Shown: positions 36,786 through 49,119, numbered from the stretch's first letter. The stretch is DNA of 64,000 nucleotides from Rhodamnia argentea (GCF_020921035.1 NC_063150.1:9610001-9674000); one strand, 5' to 3'. Notes: a model not told the origin generated them from the letters alone. A program made the numbers and translations.

Positions 36786-37110
36786 TTCACTTTTTCAGCC
36801 ACACACCAAATTCCTTTCACTTATAATCCCCAAGCTTCTCTCATCAATGTGCCCAAGATGCATATGCCATAATTCAAACGATCGAATAAATGCATCTGAC
36901 GTCTCCGCAGCGAAATTGGTTATTGTCTTAACTTGACACTTCTAAAGAACACTATGCTTGATTCTTCTCATTAGCACTAGGGCACCTCGAATGACCTTTC
37001 CGAACTTCAACTTTTGAAGTGTATCGGCATCAAGTTGAATCTAGGGCACCTTTCTTCAATTGAGAAACATGTCTCACTCCAATCAATGTATTACAATACC
37101 ATCATGCATT
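36786..37110 (-). mobile_element. Ty1/copia polyprotein relic
   Basis: One minus-strand frame contains FELWHMHLGHIDERSLGIIS, the GAG-pre-integrase signature (LWH-RLGH-S---L), preceded by IGVRHVSQLKKG and other pieces of the protease-to-integrase spacer with at least two internal stops. No LTRs, integrase core or reverse transcriptase were found nearby. A dead fragment. Confidence 0.75.
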
Positions 37111-38136
37111 ATGTTTTCGAATTTTGTAAGAGTAATCATTGTTTTTTCTAATTGAGTCACTTAAGTGACCCAAATTTTAACCAATTTTTCTAAGAGAATT
37201 TATTATATAATAGTCTTTGGATGTCTGTTATGCAAACAATCTGTTTTGGGCCTCGAAAAGGAAATAACAATTAGTTCAACGTTATTATGGGATCTATTCT
37301 TTTAAGAATTTGTGGCTCACAACATACTGTTATTCTAATAGTCATTCAAAGACTGTTATACTAGCAAAGTCCTTTTTCAAACTCACAGACTGGTGTCGTC
37401 CAAAAATTATTCTAATGTCTATGAACCAGATCGCTTCACTGCGGCGACAGCAACAATACCAGGAGATGAGCGACGTTCAAGTAGATCACTTCACAGATGC
37501 AAACTTCAGTAAGAACGATTCACCTCATTTAATAGCTGACGACACGAAATCTAATCATTTAAAGATTATCAGCACATGTTCTACACGAGCAAGCAACTTC
37601 TCGGGCAATCTATGAGAGAGCCACAACATCGGCTTCATTTTGTTCATTGCAACTCCACAGACCCAATTCCGACAAGATGAAAATTGATTGCAGAAGACGC
37701 GAAAAGGTTGTTCTTATTTTCGATGGTTTTACCTTCTTCTTTTTTAATCTATTTGGCTTCTGCTCGGATTGAATCTCAAGCAGGTGAGATCACATACTTA
37801 AATAATTCTATCTCATGACTGTAAAATAGTCGGAGCATGTCTTTTCCTCGCATTTCAACGTACCAAAATCTCTAGATCATGCACGTATAATCTACGTACA
37901 TATATCCAGAATTATAGAATCTGATAACTTGTAAGCAGGCTGTATTTTGCCAACCATAGTATCTCAAGGTGAAAATGGGCAAAACTATTCGACCCAGTTT
38001 TCTGAGAATCTTTTGGCAGATAGTAGAACTTACACATATTCTCATGGTCTGTAAACTACATGTGCTAACAGCAACTGGTTTATAGTCTTCAGGACGTTGC
38101 AGAAGAGAGACAACCGGTTGCCGTTATCGCTGCAAC
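37111..38136. other. Gene-free spacer
   Basis: No gene is recognised. A 101-codon plus-strand open frame at 37310-37615 has no familiar motif. The part near 38.05-38.13 kb (ACTGGTTTATAGTCTTCAGG) is also found in diverged form near 52.37 kb, so it belongs to the duplicated 3' flank of the B3 gene. Confidence 0.5.
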
Positions 38137-41100
38137 TTAGTCAATGTCATACCTGAAGATGGAGACTCTAAGGACCATGAGATCCAAATTGAGGAGCTCA
38201 AATATGCAGATATCTCCCACTTGAAGAGCATTGCCCCTCGCAAAGTTGAACCACCCTGCAGAGATTTTGCCCTTGAAGCAGTTGGAGTTGGGCTGAGGAT
38301 ACACGCAAAGCTTGACACGCCATGTTTTGTGGCCAACTCTTAGAGTCCCCTTTATGTGCCGGTGCTCTAAGTACCTCCTGATAAAGCCGGCCGGAAGACT
38401 CTGTGTGCAGACCGTCGGTGTACGTTAGATGCATTGGAATAGACAAATGGGTGCGAGCTCGGCTCAGTTTGGAAAGTTTAGAAGACAAAGTATACAGGAG
38501 CACATCTGCGAAATGTTTGGTGCAAATGATTGCCTAGATTTACGGAAGGATGGTCAGTTTGTGTGAAACTTGATTGCAGCTTCGAAAGAAGTTGTTCTTT
38601 GTTATGCATGGCATGTTTTCTCTCCATAGAACAAAACTATTTGGTATTGTCACTAACCGGAGTAGATCTGTGCAGGTGTTTCAGGCAAATGACTACTCGG
38701 AAGGATGGTCGGTTCGTGCAAAACTTGCTTGCAGCTTCAAGAGGTTTTATACCAGTTGGACAAGACGTTCCACCGGTGCCTTCTCCATCGCCGTGACTGC
38801 ATGCTTTGGGAGGCTTGAACATTTCCATGGCTGAATATTAGACCGAAGCATCATTTTGAAGATAATGTCTACAAATTAATGTTAATCTTCTACATTTGGA
38901 TCTGAAGCTTTTTTACCTGGTTCAACCGTAAAACTTTTGCCTGCACATTGATCATGAGTGGCAGGTTCTTCATTTTTGGCCTGGCCATACTTAGATTCGT
39001 CAGGTTCGCCGGAGCTTGTTTGGAGCTTGAATTGAGAAGCTTCATTTGTTTGAACTGTTCTTGCCATAGAGGCAAAAAGAAAAACAAGGTTTGCACATCA
39101 CAACCCAAAATCATAAAGACCATAACGGATCATGACCATTAGGAGCTGAAGAGAGTTTGGTTACAAAGTTATACAAGCTCAAATGAAACAACTCAGTTCA
39201 ACAACTTGATTGGAGAAAATGCTCAAGGTTCTGAAATAAAATCAAGTCGTACCTTTATCTAATAGCCTAAACTTTTGAATAAAAACCCATTGCCAAATGC
39301 GTCATGTCCAAACAGAAGACACAAATTGAAGTGGATAATCGCATGAACACCCTCTAAATCATTAGATAAGGAATGAAACAAATTCAGTGTGCAAATTATT
39401 CGTCACCTACAGAGTTCGATTGCGTCTTGGTTGGCTCTGAAGATGACGACTCTGAATGAAACGTGGCCAACCTTCCTGATCAATTCAAACACACAAACAT
39501 CACCCACCTTGAGATTGTTGTCTTGCACAAAACGTTTCCAGCCACGGTGGACTTTGACTTGAGGTTTTCGGCTGTATATCCCAAACAAGTACCGCACCGA
39601 CCAGAATATCTCATTGGACATGTATAGATCTATGTCTCCACCGCTTCTATAACTAGGAATATACTCCATGAAAAACTTAGCCGGTGCACTCTGCAACATG
39701 GCACGGAGTTGAAATACTACGTTACTAGGATATGGCAATGTAAAATATTTATACATTCCAAACAAGTGAGAACATTTTCAACACTCAATAGCAATATCAT
39801 ATAGCAAACGAATGATTCACATAGACTTGACTGTTCTTAAGAGCACTCAAGAATTATAACCCCAGTGAGTATTTGAATGGGGAGTAACGTAAAAACAGTA
39901 GAGAAAGACTCCAGTCGCCTAACTCATTTGTGCCGGCAAAACCACATTGTCATTTTATCCGAACAAACCATGATTTTACTTCCCATCAGCATTTATCGCA
40001 TCGTTCATTAGCTGATAAGTATTAGTAAAGGATCTTCAAACCGATGTTGCTACTGTAAAATCAAATGATGATTCAAATATCAGTCCTGACTCTTTGACAT
40101 TAGCTAGAGCTTACTGATTTTTATTCCCCTTACCAAATTGTGGCGAATGGTGTATGGTTGCATGAAAGCCAAGAAGAATGGATTTGGAGATTGGAAAGAA
40201 GCAGCTCTTTTTAAGGCCTCAGATTTTTCAGTGACTCTGGAACGGCGGCTTCTCCAGTAGCCAGATTTGAGGCCTGCATTGACATCACAGACAATAGCCT
40301 TGTCACCCTGAAATCCCAGACATACGAATACAACATCTTAAAGATCACTGTTCGGTTGCAGGAATAGCCTTGTCGCCCTGAAATCCTGTTCTAACAAAGA
40401 CTATAGTAGCTATGCCGTAGCTGTGTCAACCTTCGCTACATTAACTGCATACTAACATCGATCTAATTAACATTAGAACTATGCTTTTGATTTACTAAAA
40501 CTGTTTTCGACAGACTTTTATAAGATAACATAGGTTGTGTATGGTGCACTTGCTTAAACGCTCACTAATAATATCATTCAGTAAACTAATCATGCGCATT
40601 GAGATAGTCATAGCGTTGCTGAAAAAATGTTTAAGTTGCTCATAATGTTCCAATAAAGAGTGCAAAGTCAGAGCTACCTCCAACTGCCTGCTTATTCAAG
40701 CGCTCGTTTGTTTTCTTCTTCTTCGAAGATGGAGATGGTATTGACGCCGAAGGCAGCTCTTGCCTTTGGTTTCGGCGCGTCTGATCGGAATGATCCTCGA
40801 ATGCTTCAACGGACATGTCCCCCTCATCTTCTTCCATTTTCGGATCGCCATTTTCAGGGACGACGGGGTACTCAATCTCCGAAGCACTCTTGTCGAATAT
40901 GACCACGCGAAACGCGGAGCCTCCTTCGTGTCTGAACACCAGGAAGTGACCTTGTTGGATGGCGTAACGCTTCGCGAAGTCCGGCCATCCTCTCCGCAGA
41001 AAAGCGTTGTCATTCTCTCTCAGCAGCTCCACTTCCCAAACGTCGCCACTGGCTACATGGAGGGAGACCAGGCCCGGCAGATTGCTTCCATATTTCCTCA

Positions 41101-41298
41101 CGAACTTCTTTGGGATTCCCTGTCGCACGATGAACATGAAAACGGCAAACTTACGTTGGCGCTAGTCCTTCAGGGACTCGTTTTGAAAGGAGAGAGAAAG
41201 GGAGATATTACGAGTCTTCCATTCTGAAGGGCATCAGATAGAACAATCTTGAAGAAATGTGGAGTCTCCGACTCAAAATATCTGCATCCCTTGTTCAT
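38137..41298 (-). CDS. B3-domain (REM-type) protein with three B3 domains; one splice-phase conflict
   Basis: Seen: exons 41298-41212, 41119-40678, 40307-40134, 39690-39407, 39059-38917, 38830-38658 and 38400-38137 (TAA), about 520 codons. Domain 1 is HFFKIVLSDALQNGRL plus GIPKKFVRKYGSNL, WEVELL, RRGWPDFAKRYAI and FRVVIF. Domain 2 is NPFFLAFMQPYTIRHNL plus SAPAKFFMEYIPS, HRGWKRFVQDNNLKVGD and SFRVVIF. Domain 3 is RPSFRVVICLKHL plus SLPAGFIRRYLEHRHIKG, WRVKL, SAGWFNFARGNALQVGD and RVSIF. Between them are an acidic stretch after domain 1 and a Ser/Glu-rich linker before domain 3. All junctions agree in phase except exon 2 to 3: exon 2 ends in phase 1 and exon 3 reads in phase 0. The matching junction in the 55.75-59.01 kb gene is consistent. 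Either a micro-exon or different splicing exists, or the gene is broken there. Nuclear DNA-binding role by family. Confidence 0.72.
38526..38605 (-). pseudogene. Dead duplicate of B3 exon 6
   Basis: Minus-strand EAAIKFHTN, stop, PSFR repeats EAASKFCTNRPSFR of the working exon at 38658-38830, about 165 bases away. The nucleotide match covers roughly 50 bases (GGAAGGATGGTC-GTT-GTG-AAACTTG). It lies in the intron between exons 6 and 7 and carries a TGA, so including it would end the protein. Confidence 0.75.
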
Positions 41299-41659
41299 CT
41301 CTTCAGGGACTCGTTAGAAGCTTACGTGCAGTTTTGCGTTTGAAAGAAAAGGTCTGGCGAGCTCCTACCCATGAAGGGTTTCGTATCCTTTGGTTTGAAA
41401 ATTTCGTCGTCTTCCAAAATCGCTGCCCCAGCGTTTTGCAGGAGCTGGAGCTTGACCAGAAACTCAGGAGACGTCAAGTCCCGAGTCCTTCCCTCTCCCG
41501 TTGACTGAAGCTGTCTCCATGCATTGGTTAACCAGAACGTTTGCTGCACCAAAAATAAATTCTTACCCTCGCGACTCGTGAAAGCTTGCCTCTATCCGTG
41601 CCACCCAATTGACTTCTAGTGATTTTTTTTTTATTTTTTATTTACTTCTAGTGATTAAA

Positions 41660-42193
41660 CAGTGTATGTTGTCTATTATTTTAAATTGATATATTTATGA
41701 TGAATTTACCTTAAATTATTATTTTGATTACGAAAAATTTTAAACTGATACACATATAATAAATTTACCCCGAAGTATTTGATTGACCACGAAAAATCTC
41801 AATGCGGTATACTTGTGATAAATTTATTTCAAACTAATTTTTTTTATCATAAAAGATCTTAAACTGGTATACATGTGACAAATTTACCCTCTTTATACCA
41901 CGGAAAATCCTAAATCGATATACATGTGACAAACGGAGTGTAAGAACCACAAACTAATATACCCATCAATCGCCACGTAACATCTAACTCAGTAATTTGA
42001 CCGTAAAATTTAATAAAAAGTAATGGATGGTAAATTTGGCATAGGTGTACTAGTTTGAGAATTTTATGATAAAAAATTTAGTTTGGGGTGAATTTATCAC
42101 AAACGTACCGGTTTGAGGTTATTCGTGATAAAAAAATAGCTTGGGGTAAATATGTCATAAGTGTACAAGTTTGAATTTTTCATGGTATTAACC
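41660..42193. mobile_element. Fold-back element, GGGTTAATACC family (copy 3)
   Basis: Same alternating phrases as copies 1 and 2 (ATACACATATAATAAATTTA, CACGAAAAATC, GGGGTAAATATGTCATAAG). It ends GGTATTAACCC at 42193. The left end is eroded. Confidence 0.7.
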
Positions 42194-42922
42194 CTAGCTA
42201 TAAACGTGTGGAGTTTTGTGGCTCATGTGACAAAGTATGCCGCTCTATTCAAAGAAAGAAAATATATATTTACGAAAGTATATTGTACTTGCAATGTCAA
42301 ACCCATTTGAAAAGTATGTAAATTTTTTTGAAAAACTTTGGTAATTTACTCAAATAAAAATTGCTAACAGAAAGTTCATTGATAACTTAATCGAAAGCTA
42401 ATAAATCGCTTGAATTGGATTAGGAATTTTATGTATGAGATGAAAGATATAAGGAGTAGTTAAGAAATGTACTAACAACGTTGGTAATTAAAAGAAAAAT
42501 CAACCATAAACGAACAATAACTGCAAATGCATAATGCTAGCAAATCAACAAGAAGAATTGCTACTAATTTCTAGAAACTTACAGAGCAAAAACAGGTTTC
42601 CAAGTATTCCTATGCTAAAAAAAAGAGATAAAGAAGAAAGTATCTAATCAATTAAGATACGTTTGGTAATGCTAATTAACTGAGAATTCATGTTGTTAAT
42701 ATGACTAAGAAAATATTGAAACAATTCATTGAGGCGATGAAAACTTGGAAACTAACGACATGACTAAAAACGATTATCGAAGTAAATGGATTCAAACGTA
42801 ATATAATTGAAATTCTTAGGTGGGAACACGTACATTCAAGTTTGATTTGCAAGAGAAAATGGAGCTTATGGCTGTCCTCATAATAAAGTACAAACGATAG
42901 TCAAAAGAGACTACAAACTCTC
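42194..42922. other. 3' flank of P450 gene D, nothing recognised
   Basis: AT-rich sequence without genes or clear repeats. The last 100 bases (AATGGAGCTTATGGCTGTCCTCATAATAAAGTA) resemble the 3' flanks of genes A and B and may be transcribed 3' untranslated region. Confidence 0.45.
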
Positions 42923-45900
42923 TTAATCGTCTCTTTCATAAACCTTCTGATCAAGGCGTGGAACCAGCATAACCTCAAGCGGGCTCGCCTTCAAATTCGA
43001 CAAGCCCGGGCTCTCGGTCATGTCCACCGGTTCATCCGAGACCGTGCCAATTTCGAAACTCTGCAGCAGGCTAGCCAGCGTCAGGTGCACCGTGTGAAGA
43101 GCCAGCGAGGTTCCAGCGCAGGACCTCCTCCCTGCGCCAAAGGGAAGGAGTTCGAAGCTGTGACCTGTCATGTCCACATTCTCGTGAGTCGTCAGGAACC
43201 TCTCGGGCTCGAACTCATCCGGGTTGGACCACACTCGCTCATCCCTCTGTATCTTCCAGGCGTTCAACAGCAAACGCGTACCTAACCAATGACGCAGCAC
43301 AAGGGAAATTCACCAAAAGTACAAACCCAAGCAAATCTCTTATACAGATATTAAGGAATGAAGATTCAGGTCAAGGTCACAGAGAAATCCTGGCGAGTTT
43401 GGGAAGCGGACTTGCCCTTTTGAATCAATTGACAAGATTCCAATCCCGAGTTCGAGTTTAAAGACGAAAGAGGTAAAAAAGTTTTTGGATTATGACATAG
43501 TACAAAAGACTGTGACTCATTGTGACACAGCTCATATTCATCATGTTGGCGCGGATAACGGTCTTAGAAGATACCACAAGGCTGGGTATCTAAAAATTAA
43601 TCCAAAAAACTTTTCGACAAAACCATGATCATAAACTATAATCCTGTGTTACCTTACCCCAAAAAAAAAAAACTATAATCCTGTGTAACAGCATGGTTCA
43701 TTCATGACCCAATGGATAAAAGACTTGGTACCGATCCTTCATTTCATGAATTGACCCCGTTCATCGCTTCGATTTTAGAGTATGTATTTTAATGCCAAAG
43801 AGACCATACTATACATCGTGTTCCTATATGCTACCCACATCTGCTGGCATGCAAGGGCCACATACCTGCAGGAATGCGGAAGCCGGCGGCGAAGGTGCAC
43901 TCTTCCACGGAACTTCTAAGACCGTTGACCGGAACCGGCGGATATAAACGCATGGTCTCCTTGACGATGGCTTGGAGGTAGGCCAAGTTCTTCACATCGG
44001 ACTCTTCCACGGGCCTGCTCTTGCCGACACGGGCGTCCAGCTCTTGTTGCGCCTTCTTCAACGCACGGCGGTTGTTCACTAGCAGCGATAGCGCCCACGT
44101 GAGCGCTACCATCAAAGTGTCGGTCCCTGCTATTATCATGTTCTATATCCAAGAGGAAATAGGATTAAAACTCAAGTGCTTCAACATGAAAGGTTGGAAA
44201 GACGTTAGATGTTCCGATGATTTGAACAAAATACTTGTGAATGGACATATCCAGGATCAAAATTTCAAATAGATTGCATCTTGAACAAGGAGAGACTTAA
44301 AGTAAGTTTGTGAATTTTTTATTTAACCTCAAATGATCGGTAAAATGGTTAGTGTCTTCGTCCTTCTTGTTTGAAGCCTAATTCATCACCTTACTCCACT
44401 TCCAAGAGTATAAATCTCAAAGGTATGTGGAATGGGGAACTACTAAGAGCGCGCGGCAGAAATTTAATACCTTCACCGAACAAATCGCCAAGAGGGGAGC
44501 CCAAATTCAAATCCTGTTGGACTCATATTCACTCAAAAGATTAATCACACAAATGATGGGCCGGATACATTGGCTTCTTCGCATCATACTAATTCTCCCA
44601 TTTGAGAATTTTTTAACATTACTCAGAAACGTGATAAATTCGTGCTGACTAGTCAAAATGTACTTACTACTTTGGCGCTTTGTGCCATTTTCTTGGTGCT
44701 TTGGATATCTTATTATTTTAAGAGATAGTTGATCTCTGACTAATCTGCTCCATGGTGATATGACAATGATAGAATTAACGCTATCTTTCAAAAGCAGACA
44801 AGAGCTTATCTCTTTGTGTTAAACAGCCAATAGACATAGTTACGGATTAGATTTAAACTTCTGGTTAACTATTTTCTCAAGTTAAGGGATCATATCTTCT
44901 GGATGAAAGCGAAATGTACTTGCCAGTCTATTCCGGATTGAAAACGAGGGCAAAATATAACATTAGTAAAACAAAAGTAAGCAAACCAAACAAAAAAAAA
45001 AAAATGTTAGGTAGGAAATTTGATTTGCATGAGAATCAAATAGGTCATCATATTGTCTTTTCCTAAATCCGATGATTGCGGTCACTCCTCGAGCACATAA
45101 AAGGTCAATTCGGGAGTATCAGTTATTTGTTCTAGATAAATATGTTAAAGCTCCGTTTGTTTCACGAAAAATGTATAATTAAAAAAATATTTTCCTAAAA
45201 AAATAGCTTATATATCTCTTACAAACTAAATGAAAGAAAAATATTTCTATCGTCCATGAAAATATTCGGACACAAATATCGGTTATAATGTACTATTTTC
45301 CATTGACTAATTATTTTAAGTGAAAGAAGAAATTATTTTCGCAAAACATTTTCCAAATTATTCGTTTTCCGCAAAACATACGGAACGTGAAACTACTCTC
45401 GCTTTTTTTAGATTGCCAAATGATAATTAGACATTAATTGGATATAAATTCAAAAAAGAATACAAGCTGTCATTATTCTTCATGTCTCTGTGTTTTATAG
45501 CTACTTGTGGAGTTTCTTATCGCGACTAAAATATATCCTGATCAGACCGAAAGTAATGATTCTCTAAGTCCAAGAAGTTGATAATTCACACAAATTTTAT
45601 GCATACAGTTCTAGCTTCAGAACATTATAAGCTGGAATACTCACCAAACAAGTTGCCTTAATTATTGTATCAGCATCAAAATCTGAAGACTTGACACCTT
45701 CAATGGCGTTCAGCATCAAATCCATGAAATCTTGCTCTCGATCACCTCCGGGGCGGGACAACCTCTTCCTTCTATGCTCCTCCAGCCACCCCTGAGCCAA
45801 AACATCCAACTCTTCTGCGGTCTCCTTCATCGATCGTTTATAACCACCAATGTCCAACCAGCCGAGAGCTGAGATGGAATCCGACAACACGACGGCTCCA

Positions 45901-46586
45901 AATAGATCAAAGAACCTCCTGATTGACCTTTGGCACCTCTTTGCCTCGATCACGTCACAGTCGGCGTTCGAACCACAGTATCTCTTCCCTCCTACCATTT
46001 TCACAGATAGATTGAGCATCAAATCTCCTAGCCAAGATTTCATTTCCACCAGGACCCCACTTCTGGGCCTACCCTTTTCCATCCAGGCCTTGAACAAGTC
46101 TTTTATTGCTGTCTCAACCTCGAAAGCTCGTATGTGCTTCAGTGAGTCAAGCCGGTGGTTCGAGAGGAGCTCAATTGTCGCAATCTTGCGCATCTCTCGC
46201 CAATATTCCCCGTAAGGACCGAACCCAAACATGGCACCGTTGTAACCCATGAGCTTTGTGGCGGTGATCATCGGTCGATCGGCAAAGGCCTTGTCCTGGA
46301 CAGTGAAACACTCCTTAGCCACTTCCCAACTACTGACCACGATTGCTCGATGAGAGCCCAATCTTATGGTGAAAATTGGTCCGTACTTGTTGGCCATGGA
46401 ACCCAACTTTTTGTGCATCAGATCCTTGCTGGTAAACAGAGGAAGGTGACCGACGATAGGCCAACCGCCTTCCGCTTCGGGCACATCATGACGGTCTTTG
46501 GACTTGTGTGATCGGTACAGAGAGATGGGCAATAGCAGGGCCAAGGTTGAGATCAAAATTATCAGCAATTCAATGAGAATTGGCAT
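42923..46586 (-). CDS. CYP82: Cytochrome P450, CYP82 family (gene D)
   Basis: Seen: three exons, 46586-45645, 44142-43866 and 43281-42923, 525 aa, same phases as A-C. The anchor is [20 protein letters not shown] and the hinge [12 protein letters not shown]. Helix C has [18 protein letters not shown]. The I-helix is [19 protein letters not shown], ExxR is KETMRL, then [21 protein letters not shown] and the end [18 protein letters not shown]. It is close to gene A, and the proximal 5' flanks of A and D also match (CTTGGAAGCTTGG-type strings at 25.45 and 46.76 kb), so the two probably share promoter elements and a recent ancestor. In D the flank is broken at about 46.79 kb by an insertion. Inferred: ER-bound monooxygenase of unknown substrate. 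Intact. Confidence 0.9.
45150..45387. mobile_element. Small fold-back MITE in intron 1 of P450 gene D
   Basis: The left end GCTCCGTTTGTTTCACGAAA and right end TTTTCCGCAAAACATACGGA are inverse copies. The interior has the GACACAAATATCGGTTATAA and CTAATTATTTTAAG phrases of the 17.27 kb family. Confidence 0.7.
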
Positions 46587-46713
46587 GATGAATGATTCTT
46601 CAAGTATAGCAACAGAGAGTTTATATGGAAAATTTTCCTTCTAAGAGTTCAGTTGCTGCTTTCCTGGGAGTCTCTAGTGAAAGAAATAGATTGTGTTGAA
46701 TTTTAAGTCCAAT

Positions 46714-46730
46714 GGACATATATATATTCA
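46714..46730 (-). promoter_or_regulatory. Possible TATA box of P450 gene D
   Basis: GAATATATATATGTCC on the minus strand lies about 130 bases before the ATG, giving a plausible short leader. A second TATA-like string (CCATATAAAC, about 46617-46627) is only some 35 bases from the ATG and less likely. Confidence 0.3.
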
Positions 46731-46795
46731 AAACGAAGTGCTCAACTCCCGGCCTTCTTCTGGAAGCTTGGTGTTGCAAAAAATAGGGGATTAAA

Positions 46796-47613
46796 CACAA
46801 TGACAAGCAAGATTTTCCAAGTCGTTGAAATGAACAGAGGAAAGTGGCTCTCCTCATTCTCTCGCCTAGGGTTTCTCGCCGCCGCCCAACCTTAGATGAT
46901 GCCCCAGTCCCTCCCCTTCTTCCTCCCAATTTATGTTCCCTGTTTGTTTCTTTATTTCTAGCTTTAGGCTTTTTCGTAGATTTCATGGAAGACGCAGTCA
47001 ACATTCTCCACGGAAATGAGCTCTGAAAATTGAAGCACGAGTACCTCAAAAGAATTTGCTCTATTAGAGTCTGCTCGCTCCAGCTCTAGGTGCTTGCTTC
47101 AGATAGTAAAGCGCTCTACAAGTCTTTGAGGTTCTTTTGCTACAGTCCGCTTATTTAAAAGTAATGTTGTGATCAACTGGTACAAGATCTAGATTTAGAT
47201 GCTCTTCTATCTTGATCTAGAGATAAATCTGGAATTTATAAGGCATTTTCTGTATTCTTTCAATTTATTGGTATTGTTGTGGTCTCTATACGGTGGTGGT
47301 GTTAGGGATACCGAAGTTAGGCACGCACCACTTTTTGGCAAAACCGTAGTTTCCGAGAGGAATTTCTCTGCGTATGCTCATCATTGATGTTGATGAGAGA
47401 TTCAGTGATCGACCACTATATGAGCTTTGATGCTATGATAAATCCATTTTTGTGGAATAGACCAGTCTTTACGAGCAATATCCTAATTCACTTTTTAAAT
47501 TTATTTGTTTTATTTGCTTTGTGGGATTTGCAGCTTTGTCTTGAAGTTATATGCTCATTTTTCATATGAAATGGAGATTTCCATTCCGACCAAAAAAAAA
47601 AGCACAATGACAA
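46796..47613 (+). mobile_element. LINE-derived retroposon with poly-A and target-site duplication
   Basis: CACAATGACAA occurs at 46796-46806 and again at 47603-47613, directly after an A tract (47592-47601), flanking a 796-base body. Near the left end is a CTCTCGCCTAGGGTTTCTCG leader of the kind seen at the 5' end of plant L1 elements, then a short MEDAVNILHGNEL frame that stops at once. No ORF1 or ORF2 proper is present, so it is internally deleted or a non-autonomous relative. A processed transcript of an unknown gene is the alternative. Confidence 0.75.
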
Positions 47614-49119
47614 AGAAAGAAAGAAAATTAATTGGGGAGAGGAGCACACGATTTCATTATAGATCATCCCGGACAACGATCACACTCAAGTAACTCAAAT
47701 ACTCTCGGTATTTATCGGCCACCAATTACATCTGATAACTCACTTAATGTTTAGCCATGGCACTTTATCATGAAATAATCCCTCAATTTCATGAAACAAT
47801 TACACAGAATTTACCACTAGATGTATTTGGTTCACAATACCATTCAAATTTTACCTTGATGTAAACATGATGAAGCCCACATTTGTGATGTTTTGTGAGA
47901 TCACTGCTAATTGTTCAAAAATTTTAAGTTATTAGATGATAAATGAGTTTAATGTCTAAATATTCTAACACTCCCCATCACGTGTAGGGCGAACTTTGGC
48001 CTAAGCTAGACCTCTTGCTGTGATATTATGTGAGATATTGTCAGACCACTACAACTGCTCTAAAAGTTTAAACTTTTAGATAAATACTTGATTTAATATT
48101 TAAAATTATAATAATTCATATCGAGTACAGCATACCCACGGCTACACTTACGAGAAAATTTTCCAAAAAGTTTCAAACTTATTGCAGTTTTGCCAATTAT
48201 ATTCTCAACATTTCAATTTTATTAATTGAGTCGCAAATCTTTTCACAATTTGCCAATTGAGTCAATCCTATCAATTTTACCTAAAATTACTAAGGGTGAC
48301 GCCGGCCGTCTAACATGACACAATTGGCACTAATATGGATAATTTTTAACAATATTTTATTATTTTTATTATTATTTCTGATTTTTTTTTCTTTCCTTTT
48401 TTGCCCTTTCTTCTTCCTTTTACTGGTGGCTGACTATGGCCATGTGAGCTGGCCTTGCCTAGGCGAGGGTTAGCCTTGCCCGAGCTCGCTCGAACGTGCC
48501 TTACCTATGGCAGGCGATAGTGACGACGAGCTTCGCCCGGTCGAGGCTAGCCCACACGGCCATGCTACCAGCCAAAAAAAAAAAAAAGAAAGGGAAAAAA
48601 AATCCAAAATAAAAAGAAAAACCAGAAAAAATATTAAATTATTTTTAAAAATTGTTCACGTAGGACAACCGGCATCCACATCAATGAAATTTGGTTGAGA
48701 GTGAACGGATAAATTCAATTGACAAAATTAAAAGATTTAGAACTTAATTGGAAAAAGTACAATATATTTATAATTTTTTTTTTGGACAATTCTTCCCTAC
48801 ACTTACAGCGCGTTTAAAACATTCACATGGCACTATTTTTTGGTTTTTGGTCGGGACATGGCACTAACTTAAACAGCCCGTAAAGTGGTTGTCTTTAAAA
48901 TATTAGAAAGCAAAACTTAGTCCGCTCCAACTTAAATTAGAAAAGTTTATATCTCAGTATTATTCCGAAACTAAGTCCTGTTTGGACTTCCCTTTACAAT
49001 TTCCAAATTCGGATGTCCATCGAATAAAGGTCTAACATCTCAAATAGGAAATTTCCCATGTGAATTCGGATTTTTATGTACGGGCTCGAACTTAAAAAAT
49101 ATGCTAACATTACGGGTAT
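47614..49119. other. Repeat-rich spacer without genes
   Basis: 47.69-47.76 kb matches 19.96-20.03 kb (ACTCAAATACTCTCGGTATT and CCAATTACATCTGATAA), a piece of an unclassified repeat. 48.15-48.79 kb is a fold-back repeat with CCAATTGAGTC/CAATTGACAAAATT arms around a GC-rich core and purine tracts. No coding sequence. Confidence 0.5.

Noticed and set aside
37310-37615. 101-codon plus-strand open frame
   Set aside because: No known domain and not shared with the duplicated region near 52.3 kb; not enough to call a gene.
39403-39406. Stop at the end of the second B3 domain as the end of the gene
   Set aside because: A GT donor lies directly at the end of the domain (39406-39405) and joins in phase to the linker exon at 39059, then to a third B3 domain, so the three-domain model is better supported.
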